Shown piece by piece: positions 1 through 11,258 of a stretch of DNA of 16,304 nucleotides (the first letter of the stretch is position 1; each line of letters opens with the position of its first letter). Made by a program: the position numbers and the translations under genes. The stretch is taken from assembly GCA_017615445.1 (NCBI GenBank), contig JAGAAD010000091.1, positions 1-16,304 on the forward strand. Direction: 5' to 3'. The notes under the pieces are model-generated. The model saw nothing but the letters and a program-made list of their open reading frames with translations. It searched no databases and was not told the DNA's origin. Origin of the DNA: Bacteroidales bacterium. Its GTDB lineage: Bacteria > Bacteroidota > Bacteroidia > Bacteroidales > UBA932.

Positions 1-1
1 C

Positions 2-307
2 GCAGCGAAACCCGCTCCGAAGGCAAAGCCCGCCCGCATCTTCAGGGGCCCCGTCAGCAAGAATGTCACTCTGCCGAACAAGTACTATGTGGTGATAGGC
101 ACCTTCGCCAATCCCAGCAATGTGTCCGCTCAGGCTGCAAGGGCTGAGAAAGCCGGCTACAAAGTGGCTCTCGTGCCGTTCGACAAGTATCTGACAGCAG
201 TGGCTGTGAACCCTACCGACAACAAGAACGAGGCTATCAAGACCCTCGAAAGCGTCAAGTCGAAGAAGTTCTGCCCGAAAGACGCCTACATCCTCGTCGT
301 TAAGTAA
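2..307 (+). CDS. SPOR-domain protein, C-terminal end (5' truncated by window edge)
   Basis: The open frame enters from the left edge and ends at TAA 305-307, giving about 101 visible residues. It begins with an Ala/Pro/Lys-rich linker and then shows the SPOR fold pattern: K-Y-Y-V-V-I-G-T-F, an A-x-x-A-x-x-A helix, G-Y-K-V-A, and a closing strand A-Y-I-L-V-V-K. SPOR domains bind denuded peptidoglycan glycan strands, so the whole protein is probably an envelope or division-associated protein; in Bacteroidota they are often fused to a signal peptide, a membrane anchor or other N-terminal domains, none of which can be seen here. The stop lies 17 bp before leuS, so the two may be cotranscribed. 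No terminator is visible between them. The domain call is by pattern recognition and is fairly safe; the full protein's role is unknown. Confidence 0.75.
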   Translation, partial: AAKPAPKAKPARIFRGPVSKNVTLPNKYYVVIGTFANPSNVSAQAARAEKAGYKVALVPFDKYLTAVAVNPTDNKNEAIKTLESVKSKKFCPKDAYILVVK

Positions 308-324
308 GAACCTTTTAGTTAGTA

Positions 325-3056
<2,732 letters not shown>

Positions 3057-3057
<1 letters not shown>

Positions 3058-3998
3058 TGGACGCTTCGAACGCACGTTCTTTGGTTAAAGACTATCTGGT
3101 CATTACCCTTGCCTGCTTCATTTTCGCGTGGGCATGGGAGGGCTTCATGATCCCCTGCGGAATGTCCGCCGGCGGCATGATGGGTCTTTCGACCATCATC
3201 CAGTATGCCACCGGAGGGTTGATCCCTGCGCAGTACACCTATATCGCGATTAACGCCGTGCTCATCCTGATCGCAGTGTTCGCGATGGGGATAGGCTTCG
3301 GTTTCAAGACTATCTACGCCATCCTGATGTCCACCGTGGCGATGCATCTGATTGCAGGTGCGCAGTGGCTGCAGTGCCTGCCGGGCGAGTTTTTCTATGT
3401 GAAGGACACGCTTCTTGTACCTGTGATTGCGGGTACTCTGGAAGCGACCGGCCTGGGCCTGGTGATCCGCTTCGGCGGCAGCACCGGAGGCACGGACATA
3501 GTGGCTATAATGATCAACAAGTACTACCCGGTGCAGCTGAGCGTGGTGTTCCTCATCACGGATCTTATCACGGTGGCTTTGCTGTTGTTCCTCCCGGACA
3601 AGACTTTCACTGACGCCACCTACGGTGTGGTGGAAATAGTGATTTTCAACCTGCTGATAGACGACATAGTGGGCGGTCACAAGACTTCGTTCCAGCTGCT
3701 GGTCTTCTCCGAGAAATACAAGGAGATAGCAGACCATATCATGACCGAGATGGAGAGGGGAGTGACTGTGCTGAAAGCCCAGGGCTGGTACACCAAGAAG
3801 GAAAAGAATGTGCTGCTGATCCTCATCAACCGCGGCGAGTTCTCATCGCTGATGAGGGAAATCAAAGCGCTTGACCCGCGCGCCTTTATGTCCGTGTCGC
3901 TGACCAAGAGCGTCTACGGCGAAGGCTTTGAAGAGATTAAGGGAGGCGCGGCAGACGCCAAGGCTCTCATCAAGAAAGACAAAAAGAATGAATCTTAA
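3057..3998 (+). CDS. YitT-family integral membrane protein, first of two tandem paralogues
   Basis: A 313-residue protein with the two-part YitT layout. An N-terminal membrane domain (DUF161-like) of about five or six hydrophobic segments spans roughly residues 10-210 and contains the hallmark G140-G-S-T-G-G-T-D-I148. A soluble C-terminal domain (DUF2179-like) spans roughly residues 220-300 with R-G-V-T-V-L, G-W-Y-T-K-K, M-R-E-I-K and V-Y-G-E-G-F. YitT proteins sit in the cytoplasmic membrane; their transported or sensed substrate is not established. The start codon overlaps the leuS stop by one base, and the gene's own last 11 bases overlap the next paralogue, so leuS and both yitT genes look like one transcript. 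It aligns with its neighbour along the full length, which points to gene duplication. Confidence 0.9.
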
Positions 3999-4926
3999 CA
4001 CCAAGAAAATACTGGTAGGAGTCAAGGAATACGGACTCATTACCTTCGGTATCCTCTGCTATGTTCTGGGATGGAGCATCTTCCTTGTGCCCAACCATCT
4101 GGTCGGCGGCGGAGTGACAGGTATCGCTTCCATCGTGCAGTATGCAACCCATGGATTCATCAAGATGGGTTACACCTATTTTGCCCTGAATGTGATACTG
4201 CTTATTATCGCGCTTCTGACCCTGGGCCGCAATTTCGGAGTGAAGACCGTCTATGCGATTCTTATCGCGTCTGTGGGCCTGAACGTGTTCCAGGACATCA
4301 TCCCGACTCCGTTTATCGAGGAGATAGCTCTGGCGAACGGCAAACTGATGAGCACAATTATGGGCGCCATCCTGGTCGGCTTCGGAATAGGCTTGACCAT
4401 GTCGCAGGGAGGCAGCACCGGCGGAACCGATATTATCGCCTTGGTGGTCAACAAGTACCGCAATGTCTCTCCCGGCAGGATGGTGCTGATCACGGACGCC
4501 GTTATCATCCTTTCATCGATGCTCGTGCCTTCTTATGCTTCGGACGGAACGGCTCTGCCGCTGGTGGAGAAGATCACCACCGTGGTCTATGGTTTCGTGC
4601 TGATCACTTTGGTTTCCACTGTGCTCGACCTGACTATCCAGGGTTCTCGCCAGAGCGTCCAGCTCTTCGTGCTTTCCAAGCACTACCGCGAGATTGCAGA
4701 TATGATTACGGAGAATCTGCATCGCGGAGTCACCGTTCTGGACGGAAAAGGCTGGTACACCAAGGAAAACACTGAGGTGCTGATGGTGATCACCCGCAAG
4801 TACGATCTTAATGTACTTTTGCGCGAAATCAAACGGATAGACCCGAACGCCTTCCTGTCTGTGTCCTCTGTCACAGGAGTTTACGGAAAAGGCTTCGAGT
4901 CAATCAAAGTTGGACGAAAAAAATAG
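3988..4926 (+). CDS. YitT-family integral membrane protein, second tandem paralogue
   Basis: A 312-residue protein with the same architecture as the gene before it: hydrophobic segments over about residues 10-215, the signature G141-G-S-T-G-G-T-D-I149 at an almost identical position, and a C-terminal soluble domain with R-G-V-T-V-L, G-W-Y-T-K-E, L-R-E-I-K and V-Y-G-K-G-F. An in-frame TTG lies 60 bp further upstream, but the ATG at 3988 is chosen because it aligns with the paralogue's N-terminus and gives nearly the same length. This start lies inside the end of the first yitT gene (11 bp overlap), consistent with translational coupling. The paralogues differ most in the loop before the last membrane segments (an extra Y-A-S-D-G-T-A-L-P stretch here). 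Function is unknown beyond membrane location; a hetero-oligomer of the two is possible but is only inference. Confidence 0.9.
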   Translation: MNLNTKKILVGVKEYGLITFGILCYVLGWSIFLVPNHLVGGGVTGIASIVQYATHGFIKMGYTYFALNVILLIIALLTLGRNFGVKTVYAILIASVGLNVFQDIIPTPFIEEIALANGKLMSTIMGAILVGFGIGLTMSQGGSTGGTDIIALVVNKYRNVSPGRMVLITDAVIILSSMLVPSYASDGTALPLVEKITTVVYGFVLITLVSTVLDLTIQGSRQSVQLFVLSKHYREIADMITENLHRGVTVLDGKGWYTKENTEVLMVITRKYDLNVLLREIKRIDPNAFLSVSSVTGVYGKGFESIKVGRKK

Positions 4927-4961
4927 TTTTCGGAAGTTTTCGTCACAAAAGATATTTTAAG

Positions 4962-4994
4962 TCCTGCTACAGTGTGCTGTGGCAGGATTTTTTT
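4962..4994 (+). terminator. Rho-independent terminator after the leuS-yitT-yitT unit
   Basis: An 11 bp stem (4962-4972 with 4977-4987, one G-T wobble) closes a TGTG loop and is followed at once by seven T residues (4988-4994). It sits 36 bp after the second yitT stop and just before the araC-type gene's promoter, so it separates two transcription units. Confidence 0.92.
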
Positions 4995-4996
4995 GA

Positions 4997-5004
4997 TATC
5001 TTTG
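4997..5004 (+). promoter_or_regulatory. Bacteroidota -7 element for the AraC-type gene
   Basis: TATCTTTG matches the TAnnTTTG consensus of the primary sigma factor of Bacteroidota. It ends 23 bases before the ATG at 5028, leaving a leader of roughly 17 bases. No convincing TTTG -33 element lies about 20 bp upstream, where the terminator stem sits instead, so promoter strength is uncertain. Confidence 0.55.
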
Positions 5005-5027
5005 CTCAGTAACCAATAATTGAAACT

Positions 5028-5504
5028 ATGAACCTGCTAGCTTTTTTCAGAAGGCGCCGGCCTTCGCTCCCTCCCCGCCCCACCTCTCCGGATTACTCAT
5101 ATTTGGAAGATTCTTTGCCCCAGATGACGAAGCTCTATTCGAGAGTGCTGAGTGTGATGGAGGAGAAAAAGCCCTGGCTGGACGGAGAGTTCTGCGTGGG
5201 GCGGCTTGCGAAGACCCTTTTCTGCAACAGGGCCGTTTTGTCCAGAACAATCAACATATGTTCGGGACACAATTTTCGCTGGCTCGTGAATTATTACCGT
5301 GTGCAGTATGCCTGCGCCCTGATGAAAAAAGATCCCTATATGAAAGTGGAGGAGGTGTCCAGGCTGTCCGGCTTCAACACCCTTCCCACCTTCAATTATT
5401 CCTTCAAATTGCTGATGCGGGAGCGGCCGAGCGAGTTTATGGCGCGCGTCAGGAATTCGCTTCTTCAGCGACTCCCTTCCATGAGCAGGGGACTTCGGCC
5501 GTGA
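5028..5504 (+). CDS. Small AraC-family DNA-binding regulator (HTH domain only)
   Basis: A 158-residue protein. Residues 1-45 are basic and proline-rich (R8-R-R-R11) with a short helical stretch. Residues about 56-137 form the double helix-turn-helix of the AraC/XylS family: V-G-R-L-A at 57, L-S-R-T-I at 71, N-F-R-W-L-V-N-Y-Y-R-V at 82, V-E-E-V-S-R-L-S-G-F at 107 and R-E-R-P-S-E-F at 131. No sensor or ligand-binding domain is present, unlike the roughly 300-residue classic members; such short versions occur in Bacteroidota. It has its own TATCTTTG promoter and lies between a terminator and a convergent gene. Its last 56 bases overlap the 3' end of the RluA-type gene on the other strand. Targets cannot be told from sequence. 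Confidence 0.85.
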   Translation: MNLLAFFRRRRPSLPPRPTSPDYSYLEDSLPQMTKLYSRVLSVMEEKKPWLDGEFCVGRLAKTLFCNRAVLSRTINICSGHNFRWLVNYYRVQYACALMKKDPYMKVEEVSRLSGFNTLPTFNYSFKLLMRERPSEFMARVRNSLLQRLPSMSRGLRP

Positions 5505-6171
5505 TGCTGACGGGTTCCTTGCGGACCGGGTGGATGAAATTGATGCTGCGCGCGTGGAGGCAGATTCCTCCGTCCGGATTAGAGCGCGGAGCTCCGTACT
5601 TCAGGTCGCCTTTGATGGGGCAGCCCATATGGCTGAGTTGGCAGCGGATCTGATGGTGACGTCCCGTGAGAAGCTCCACCTCAAGGAGGTGGTAACGGTC
5701 CGTGCTGCGAAGATATTTATAGTTAAGTTTGGCCAGTTTCGCTCCGTTTCTGTCTGCGGAGACTATGTATGACTTGTTCTGCTTTTCGTTTCTGATCAGC
5801 CAGTCCTCCAGGTGCCCTTCCGGGTTTGCTGGCTTCGAGCAGCAGAGAGCCCAGTAGGTTTTGTGGATTTCTCCGCCGCGGAGAGCTTCGCACAGACGCT
5901 CGAGCGCCTTGCTGGTTTTCGCGAAGATGCACACTCCGCTCACCGGACGGTCCAGGCGGTGCGGCACTCCCATGAACACTTTCCCGGGTTTGCCGTCTCG
6001 GCCGGCGATATAGGCTTTGAGCGTCTCGGCCAGGCATTCGTCGCCCGTCTTGTCGCCCTGGACTATCTCCCCGACCTTCTTATTTATGACGATCAGGTGG
6101 TTATCTTCAAAAAGAATCCGGGACTCAAGGTCCCGGATCTCATTGTCTGATAATGTGCGGTACTCGGCCAC
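5449..6171 (-). CDS. RluA-family pseudouridine synthase
   Basis: A 240-residue RNA-modifying enzyme that isomerises uridine in rRNA or tRNA. It shows H71-R-L-D74-R-P-V-S-G with the catalytic aspartate, and the later G-R-H-H-Q-I-R-C-Q-L and G-D-x-K-Y-G motifs. There is no N-terminal S4 domain, so it belongs to the short RluA type; which uridine it modifies cannot be assigned. The open frame continues upstream into the lipoprotein gene, but that extension has no family similarity, so the GTG at 6171-6169 is chosen. It lies two bases after the upstream stop TAA and precedes A-E-Y-R-T-L-S-D-N-E, which suits coupled translation from the lipoprotein message. An ATT overlapping that stop is the only close alternative. 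The 3' end lies inside the convergent AraC-type gene and no terminator is visible there. Confidence 0.9.
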   Translation of the reverse strand: MAEYRTLSDNEIRDLESRILFEDNHLIVINKKVGEIVQGDKTGDECLAETLKAYIAGRDGKPGKVFMGVPHRLDRPVSGVCIFAKTSKALERLCEALRGGEIHKTYWALCCSKPANPEGHLEDWLIRNEKQNKSYIVSADRNGAKLAKLNYKYLRSTDRYHLLEVELLTGRHHQIRCQLSHMGCPIKGDLKYGAPRSNPDGGICLHARSINFIHPVRKEPVSITAEVPCSWKGVAEEANS

Positions 6172-6173
6172 AA

Positions 6174-6800
6174 TTACTGAATGCTCACATTCACGCGCTT
6201 CTGGTCGCCGTCTGCCTTGCGGGGGTTGGCTGCAACCTTCACGTTCTTGGCAGGAACCTGCTGTGCGAAGAGCCATGCCTTCACGAGGTTTGCACGCTCG
6301 ACTGCGATAGCGGCGTTGTAATCTGCCTTGCTGCATCCTTCGGGAGCGGCCTTGGTTCCGTCGTTGGAGTAGGCCTCGAGGAGGATGACGGACTTCTTGT
6401 CAGATGCGTTCCAGACTGCAAGGAACTCCTTGAGGGTCTCCTTTGCATCCTCGCTCAGAGCGCACTGCTCGTCTGCATAGAGAAGACCGGCGGTGGGGAC
6501 TGCGAAGCTCTCTGCGCCATAGGCGGTGCCTTTCTTCGCTTCGTCCAGAGCCTGGCGATATGCCTCGGCGCCGTCTGCCACAGTCTCGCTTGCTGCGAGA
6601 GCGACATTCTCGTTGAGCTCGAATGTGCGGGCTGCGAGTCTTGCGGCCTCTTCTTCAGCTGCCTGACGGGCTGCTTCCTCAGCTGCTGCCTTTGCTGCTG
6701 CCTCTTCGGCTGCTTTCTTTTTCTTGGACTGGCAGGATGCTGCGCCCACTACTACCAGCGCTGCGAGTGCTGCCACTTTGATAATGTTGTACAGTTTCAT
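6174..6800 (-). CDS. OmpA-like lipoprotein with Ala/Glu/Lys-rich helical segment
   Basis: A 208-residue exported lipoprotein. A basic start (M-K-L-Y-N-I-I-K), a hydrophobic run of Ala/Leu/Val and the lipobox A-A-S-C23 mark cleavage by signal peptidase II. Residues about 27-58 are an Ala/Glu/Lys/Arg helix, probably a coiled coil or a spacer across the periplasm. The C-terminal part resembles the OmpA peptidoglycan-binding fold: a helix E-T-L-K-E-F-L, a strand V-I-L-L-E-A-Y-S-N-D147-G, V-E-R169-A-N-L-V-K-A-W-L, and a closing K-R-V-N-V-S-I. D147 and R169 are the likely counterparts of the diaminopimelate-contacting Asp and Arg, though the spacing between them is longer than in E. coli OmpA. It is first in a unit with the RluA-type gene and has a good promoter. 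A structural envelope role is inferred; the OmpA assignment is moderate. Confidence 0.75.
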   Translation of the reverse strand: MKLYNIIKVAALAALVVVGAASCQSKKKKAAEEAAAKAAAEEAARQAAEEEAARLAARTFELNENVALAASETVADGAEAYRQALDEAKKGTAYGAESFAVPTAGLLYADEQCALSEDAKETLKEFLAVWNASDKKSVILLEAYSNDGTKAAPEGCSKADYNAAIAVERANLVKAWLFAQQVPAKNVKVAANPRKADGDQKRVNVSIQ

Positions 6801-6846
6801 AATGATATGTGTTTATATTATTATTCGAACTAACCGTTAATCGCTG

Positions 6847-6878
6847 CGAAGATAATGATTTTCCGAATTAATTACAAA
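6847..6878 (-). promoter_or_regulatory. Promoter of the OmpA-like lipoprotein / RluA unit
   Basis: On the - strand TTTG (6878-6875) is followed after 20 bases by TATCTTCG (6854-6847), close to the Bacteroidota pair TTTG / TAnnTTTG with one mismatch in the -7 element. The expected start leaves a leader of about 40 AT-rich bases before the ATG at 6800. Confidence 0.6.
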
Positions 6879-6903
6879 CAACTCTTCCATTAATTCAAAT
6901 ATT

Positions 6904-7031
6904 GGGAAGCGGCCACCTCATTCAAGAGACCTTCGCGGCGACTTCGCGCCGCTCACCCTCCCACTTCGTGGGCCCCTCCCTCTATCAGACCGAGGGTGGC
7001 TAGGGTCTCTTGAACGAGGTGGCTGCTTCCC
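6904..7031. repeat. Nested palindrome: 28 bp inverted repeats around two inner hairpins
   Basis: The arms 6904-6931 and 7004-7031 are inverted copies matching at 26 of 28 positions. The roughly 72 bp between them contain a 6 bp stem (6935-6940 with 6947-6952), a 5 bp stem with TTC loop (6960-6964 with 6968-6972), and CACCCTC/GAGGGTG arms (6954-6960 with 6992-6998) that enclose the second hairpin. The interior is GC-rich while both flanks are AT-rich. There is no transposase frame. Terminal inverted repeats with a short non-coding interior fit a miniature mobile element or a REP-like dispersed repeat; a structured RNA is the alternative. Similar ATAT-containing sequence on both sides could be a target duplication but is not exact. 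Confidence 0.8.
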
Positions 7032-7049
7032 ATATGATAATAGAAATAG

Positions 7050-7090
7050 TGACAATTTGTCATAAAAATACGGGTGGCACGGGTTTCGAA
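7050..7090 (+). promoter_or_regulatory. Candidate dnaK control region: TGACA/TGTCA palindrome and TGGCACG motif
   Basis: TGACAATTTGTCA (7050-7062) is a palindrome with 6 bp arms around one central base. Thirteen bases further lies TGGCACG (7075-7081), identical to the -24 box of sigma-54 promoters, followed by GGTTTCGAA, where a -12 box TTGC is only partly matched. No CIRCE element (the HrcA operator) and no clear TAnnTTTG element is visible upstream of dnaK. The arrangement suggests stress-specific control by a factor other than HrcA, but which one is inference. Confidence 0.4.
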
Positions 7091-7152
7091 GATTGAGTTG
7101 TGACCTTCGGAGACGGAGGTTAAGTGAGACAAAAAGTTAAAAAACAGATATT

Positions 7153-9033
<1,881 letters not shown>

Positions 9034-9036
<3 letters not shown>

Positions 9037-9067
9037 AAAAAGGTGGTCAATCGACCACCTTTTTTTA
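9034..9067. terminator. Bidirectional terminator shared by dnaK and nadD
   Basis: A perfect 15 bp stem (9034-9048 with 9053-9067) closes an AATC loop. The stem base is seven A residues on one side and seven T on the other, so each direction ends in a U-run. The dnaK stop TAA (9034-9036) and the nadD stop TAA (9067-9065) are themselves the outermost bases of the stem. Confidence 0.93.
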
Positions 9068-9613
9068 CATCAATAACCCTTCATCGCCTTTCCCTTCGCG
9101 AATTTGTGTAGACGAGACGTCCACCAGGGGCATGTCGGCCAGGGCGATGCGGTAGGAGGGGTTCTCCTCGAGCAGCGCATCCCGCAGCGCCGCGCAGTCA
9201 TAGCCCCGGCGGGGGAAGACGATCAGCCCGTATTCGAGCAGAATGCGCGCGTGCTCACGCCAGCCGCCGAAGACGGCGAGATTGTCCGCGCCCACGACTA
9301 GCGTGAACTCGTTTTCGGGCTCGCGGGCCCGAAGCGCCTCGAGCGTGCGGAAAGTGTACTGCGGGGCGGGGAGGGTGAGCTCGATGTCGTCCGCGCGGAC
9401 TTTGGTCAGCTCGGGATGCCGAGCTACCGCCCGAACGGCCGCATCGAAGCGCTCGCGTGCGTTCGCCGCTTTTCCCTCGGCCTTGAACGGGTTGCGGGGC
9501 GACACTATCAGGTAGACCGCGTCGAAACGGTCGTCCTGCTGCAGCTTCCGAAGGATCTGCAGGTGCCCGATATGGAGCGGGTCGAAACTGCCGGAGTAGA
9601 CGGCTACGCGCAT
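9065..9613 (-). CDS. nadD: Nicotinate-nucleotide adenylyltransferase
   Basis: A 182-residue enzyme that transfers AMP from ATP to nicotinate mononucleotide to make deamido-NAD in NAD synthesis. The nucleotidyltransferase signature G8-S-F-D-P-L-H-I-G-H17 is at the N-terminus, and the C-terminal S167-S-T-x-I-R172 motif is intact. In between, V-S-P-R-N-P-F-K and V-V-G-A-D-N-L fit NadD. The ATG at 9613 overlaps the gmk stop region by 10 bp, so the two genes are cotranscribed and coupled; gmk-nadD adjacency is a known Bacteroidota arrangement. The stop codon is part of the shared terminator stem. Confidence 0.95.
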   Translation of the reverse strand: MRVAVYSGSFDPLHIGHLQILRKLQQDDRFDAVYLIVSPRNPFKAEGKAANARERFDAAVRAVARHPELTKVRADDIELTLPAPQYTFRTLEALRAREPENEFTLVVGADNLAVFGGWREHARILLEYGLIVFPRRGYDCAALRDALLEENPSYRIALADMPLVDVSSTQIREGKGDEGLLM

Positions 9614-10173
9614 AGGAAAGCGTTCACCATGTCTTCGGCGTTCTTGAAGGTGTTTTCGAGAACGTCGTTCACGAGCTCCACGTCGAACTTGCCGCGGGCG
9701 AAGTCTATCTCGGACTGGGCTTTCGCAAGCCGCTCGCGGATGGCTTCTTCAGAGTCCGTCTGCCGGCCGCGGAGCCTCTGCTCGAGCACCTCCAGACTCG
9801 GCGGGAGTATCAAAATGGAGAGGGCTGCGGGGCCGAAATACTTCTTCAGGTTCGCGCCGCCCTTCACGTCCACGTCGAACAGAATCACATGGCCTTTGGC
9901 CCATATGCGCTCGACCTCGGACTTGAGCGTGCCGTAGAAACGGTCCTGGTAGACTTCCTCGTGCTCCACAAACGCGTCCTGCGCGATCAGCTCGCGAAAA
10001 CGCGCGGCATCGATGAAGTAATAATCCACGCCGTCCTTCTCCTCTCCCCTCGGCGGGCGGGAGGTCGCGCTCACTGAAAACTCGAATTCGGGATGCAAAT
10101 CGAGCAGGTGGTGCACCACCGTGCTCTTGCCTGCGCCTGAGGGGGCGGAAAAAATCACAACTTTGCCGTTCAT
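9604..10173 (-). CDS. gmk: Guanylate kinase
   Basis: A 189-residue kinase that phosphorylates GMP to GDP with ATP. The P-loop is P11-S-G-A-G-K-S-T18 and the GMP-binding region S-V-S-A-T-S-R-P-P-R-G-E with D-G-V-D-Y-Y-F follows. V-I-L-F-D-V-D-V-K-G-G is the conserved core strand. The ATG at 10173 directly precedes the typical N-G-K-V-V-I-F-S-A-P start. It leads the gmk-nadD pair and is divergent from fba across 73 bp. I found no confident TAnnTTTG element for it in that gap. Confidence 0.97.
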   Translation of the reverse strand: MNGKVVIFSAPSGAGKSTVVHHLLDLHPEFEFSVSATSRPPRGEEKDGVDYYFIDAARFRELIAQDAFVEHEEVYQDRFYGTLKSEVERIWAKGHVILFDVDVKGGANLKKYFGPAALSILILPPSLEVLEQRLRGRQTDSEEAIRERLAKAQSEIDFARGKFDVELVNDVLENTFKNAEDMVNAFLCA

Positions 10174-10200
10174 TCTCTATGAAGATTTCCGTAAAATTAG

Positions 10201-10208
10201 TAAATTTG
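10201..10208 (+). promoter_or_regulatory. -7 element of the fba promoter
   Basis: TAAATTTG fits the Bacteroidota TAnnTTTG consensus exactly and lies 38 bases before the fba ATG at 10247. A matching TTTG -33 box at the right distance is not visible, so the assignment rests on the -7 element alone. Confidence 0.5.
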
Positions 10209-10246
10209 TGAGATTAAAGGAAATTACTAAACCTTATAATAAAGTT

Positions 10247-11245
10247 ATGGTATCTTACAAAGAACTTGGCCTTGTGAACACCCGTGAAATGTTCAAGAAG
10301 GCCGTTGCCGGCGGATACGCTATCCCCGCTTTCAATTTCAACAATATGGAGCAGCTCCAGGCCATCATCCAGGCCGCAGCCGAGACGAAGTCTCCGGTGA
10401 TCCTCCAGGTCAGCAAGGGCGCCCGTAATTATGCAAACCAGACCCTCCTCCGTTACATGGCGGAAGGTGCTGTGGAGTATGCAAAGGAGCTCGGTTGGGA
10501 GAATCCCCAGATCGTTCTTCACCTGGACCACGGTGACAGCTTCGAGACCTGCAAGAGCTGCGTGGATATGGGCTTCAGCTCCGTGATGATCGACGCATCC
10601 TCTCTTCCTTACGAGGAGAACATCGCCCTGACGAAGAAGGTTGTGGACTATGCACATCAGTTCGACGTCACAGTCGAGGCTGAGCTCGGCGTTCTCGCCG
10701 GTGTGGAGGATGAGGTCAGCGCCGCTGAGTCTCATTACACTAAGCCCGAGGAAGTTATCGACTTCGCCACCAGGACCGGTTGCGACTCCCTCGCAATCTC
10801 CATCGGTACCTCTCACGGTGCATACAAGTTCACCCCTGAGCAGTGCACCCGCGACCCCAAGACCGGCCGTCTGGTTCCCCCGCCGCTCGCATTCGACGTG
10901 CTGCATGAAATTGAGAAGAAGCTCCCCGGCTTCCCGATCGTTCTCCATGGATCCAGCTCCGTTCCTCAGGAGTATGTGGACATGATCAACGAGCTCGGCG
11001 GAAAACTCCCCGATGCAGTGGGTATTCCCGAAGAGCAGCTCCGCGAAGCTTCGAAGAGCGCAGTCTGCAAGATCAACATCGACTCCGACAGCCGTCTGGC
11101 AATGACCGCCGCTATCAGGAAGGTCTTCCACGACAAACCCGGTGAGTTCGACCCTCGCAAGTACCTCGGCCCTGCCCGCGACGAGATGAAGAAGCTCTAC
11201 ATGCACAAAATCATCAACGTCCTCGGTTCGGACGGAAAAGCTTAA
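10247..11245 (+). CDS. fba: Class II fructose-1,6-bisphosphate aldolase
   Basis: A 332-residue zinc-dependent aldolase that cleaves fructose 1,6-bisphosphate to dihydroxyacetone phosphate and glyceraldehyde 3-phosphate, reversibly, in glycolysis and gluconeogenesis. The catalytic aspartate and first zinc histidine are in L-D94-H95-G-D97. V-E-A-E-L-G-x-L-x-G-x-E-D, I-S-I-G-T-S-H-G and L-H-G-S-S-S complete the metal and phosphate sites. The C-terminal K-I-N-I-D-S-D-S-R-L and the K-Y-L-G-P-A-R segment suit the longer Bacteroidota type. The open frame reaches 126 bp further upstream, across the gmk start, but the ATG at 10247 is chosen because it follows the TAAATTTG promoter and opens the family's usual N-terminus. 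Stands alone and is closed by the terminator at 11301-11332. Confidence 0.97.
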   Translation: MVSYKELGLVNTREMFKKAVAGGYAIPAFNFNNMEQLQAIIQAAAETKSPVILQVSKGARNYANQTLLRYMAEGAVEYAKELGWENPQIVLHLDHGDSFETCKSCVDMGFSSVMIDASSLPYEENIALTKKVVDYAHQFDVTVEAELGVLAGVEDEVSAAESHYTKPEEVIDFATRTGCDSLAISIGTSHGAYKFTPEQCTRDPKTGRLVPPPLAFDVLHEIEKKLPGFPIVLHGSSSVPQEYVDMINELGGKLPDAVGIPEEQLREASKSAVCKINIDSDSRLAMTAAIRKVFHDKPGEFDPRKYLGPARDEMKKLYMHKIINVLGSDGKA

Positions 11246-11258
11246 TCGCTTCTGATCT

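Larger units (their letters stand above)
6801..7152. other. 352 bp gene-free region between divergent lipoprotein gene and dnaK
   Basis: No credible coding frame lies here. From left to right it holds the AT-rich leader and promoter of the lipoprotein gene (6801-6878), a large nested palindrome (6904-7031), a 13 bp palindrome (7050-7062), a TGGCACG motif (7075-7081) and an A-rich dnaK leader (about 7110-7152). No tRNA or known riboswitch was recognised. Confidence 0.7.

Noticed and set aside
5010..5021. Identical 12-mer TAACCAATAATT before the AraC-type gene and before the kinase gene (14301-14312)
   Set aside because: Several identical 12-mers are expected by chance in a 16 kb window, more so in AT-rich leaders; no shared regulation is implied.
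6172..6336. N-terminal extension of the RluA-type frame into the lipoprotein gene
   Set aside because: The extension has no family similarity and is antisense-free overlap with a well-supported upstream gene; the GTG at 6171 explains the family N-terminus.
6153..6833. 226-codon + strand frame, Cys/Leu-rich, opposite the lipoprotein gene
   Set aside because: It mirrors the Ala/Glu/Lys codons of the lipoprotein on the other strand, which read as Cys and Leu; the lipoprotein has a signal peptide, lipobox and promoter.
10121..10246. 42-codon upstream extension of fba
   Set aside because: It crosses the gmk start and the TAAATTTG promoter, and the ATG at 10247 gives the expected aldolase N-terminus.
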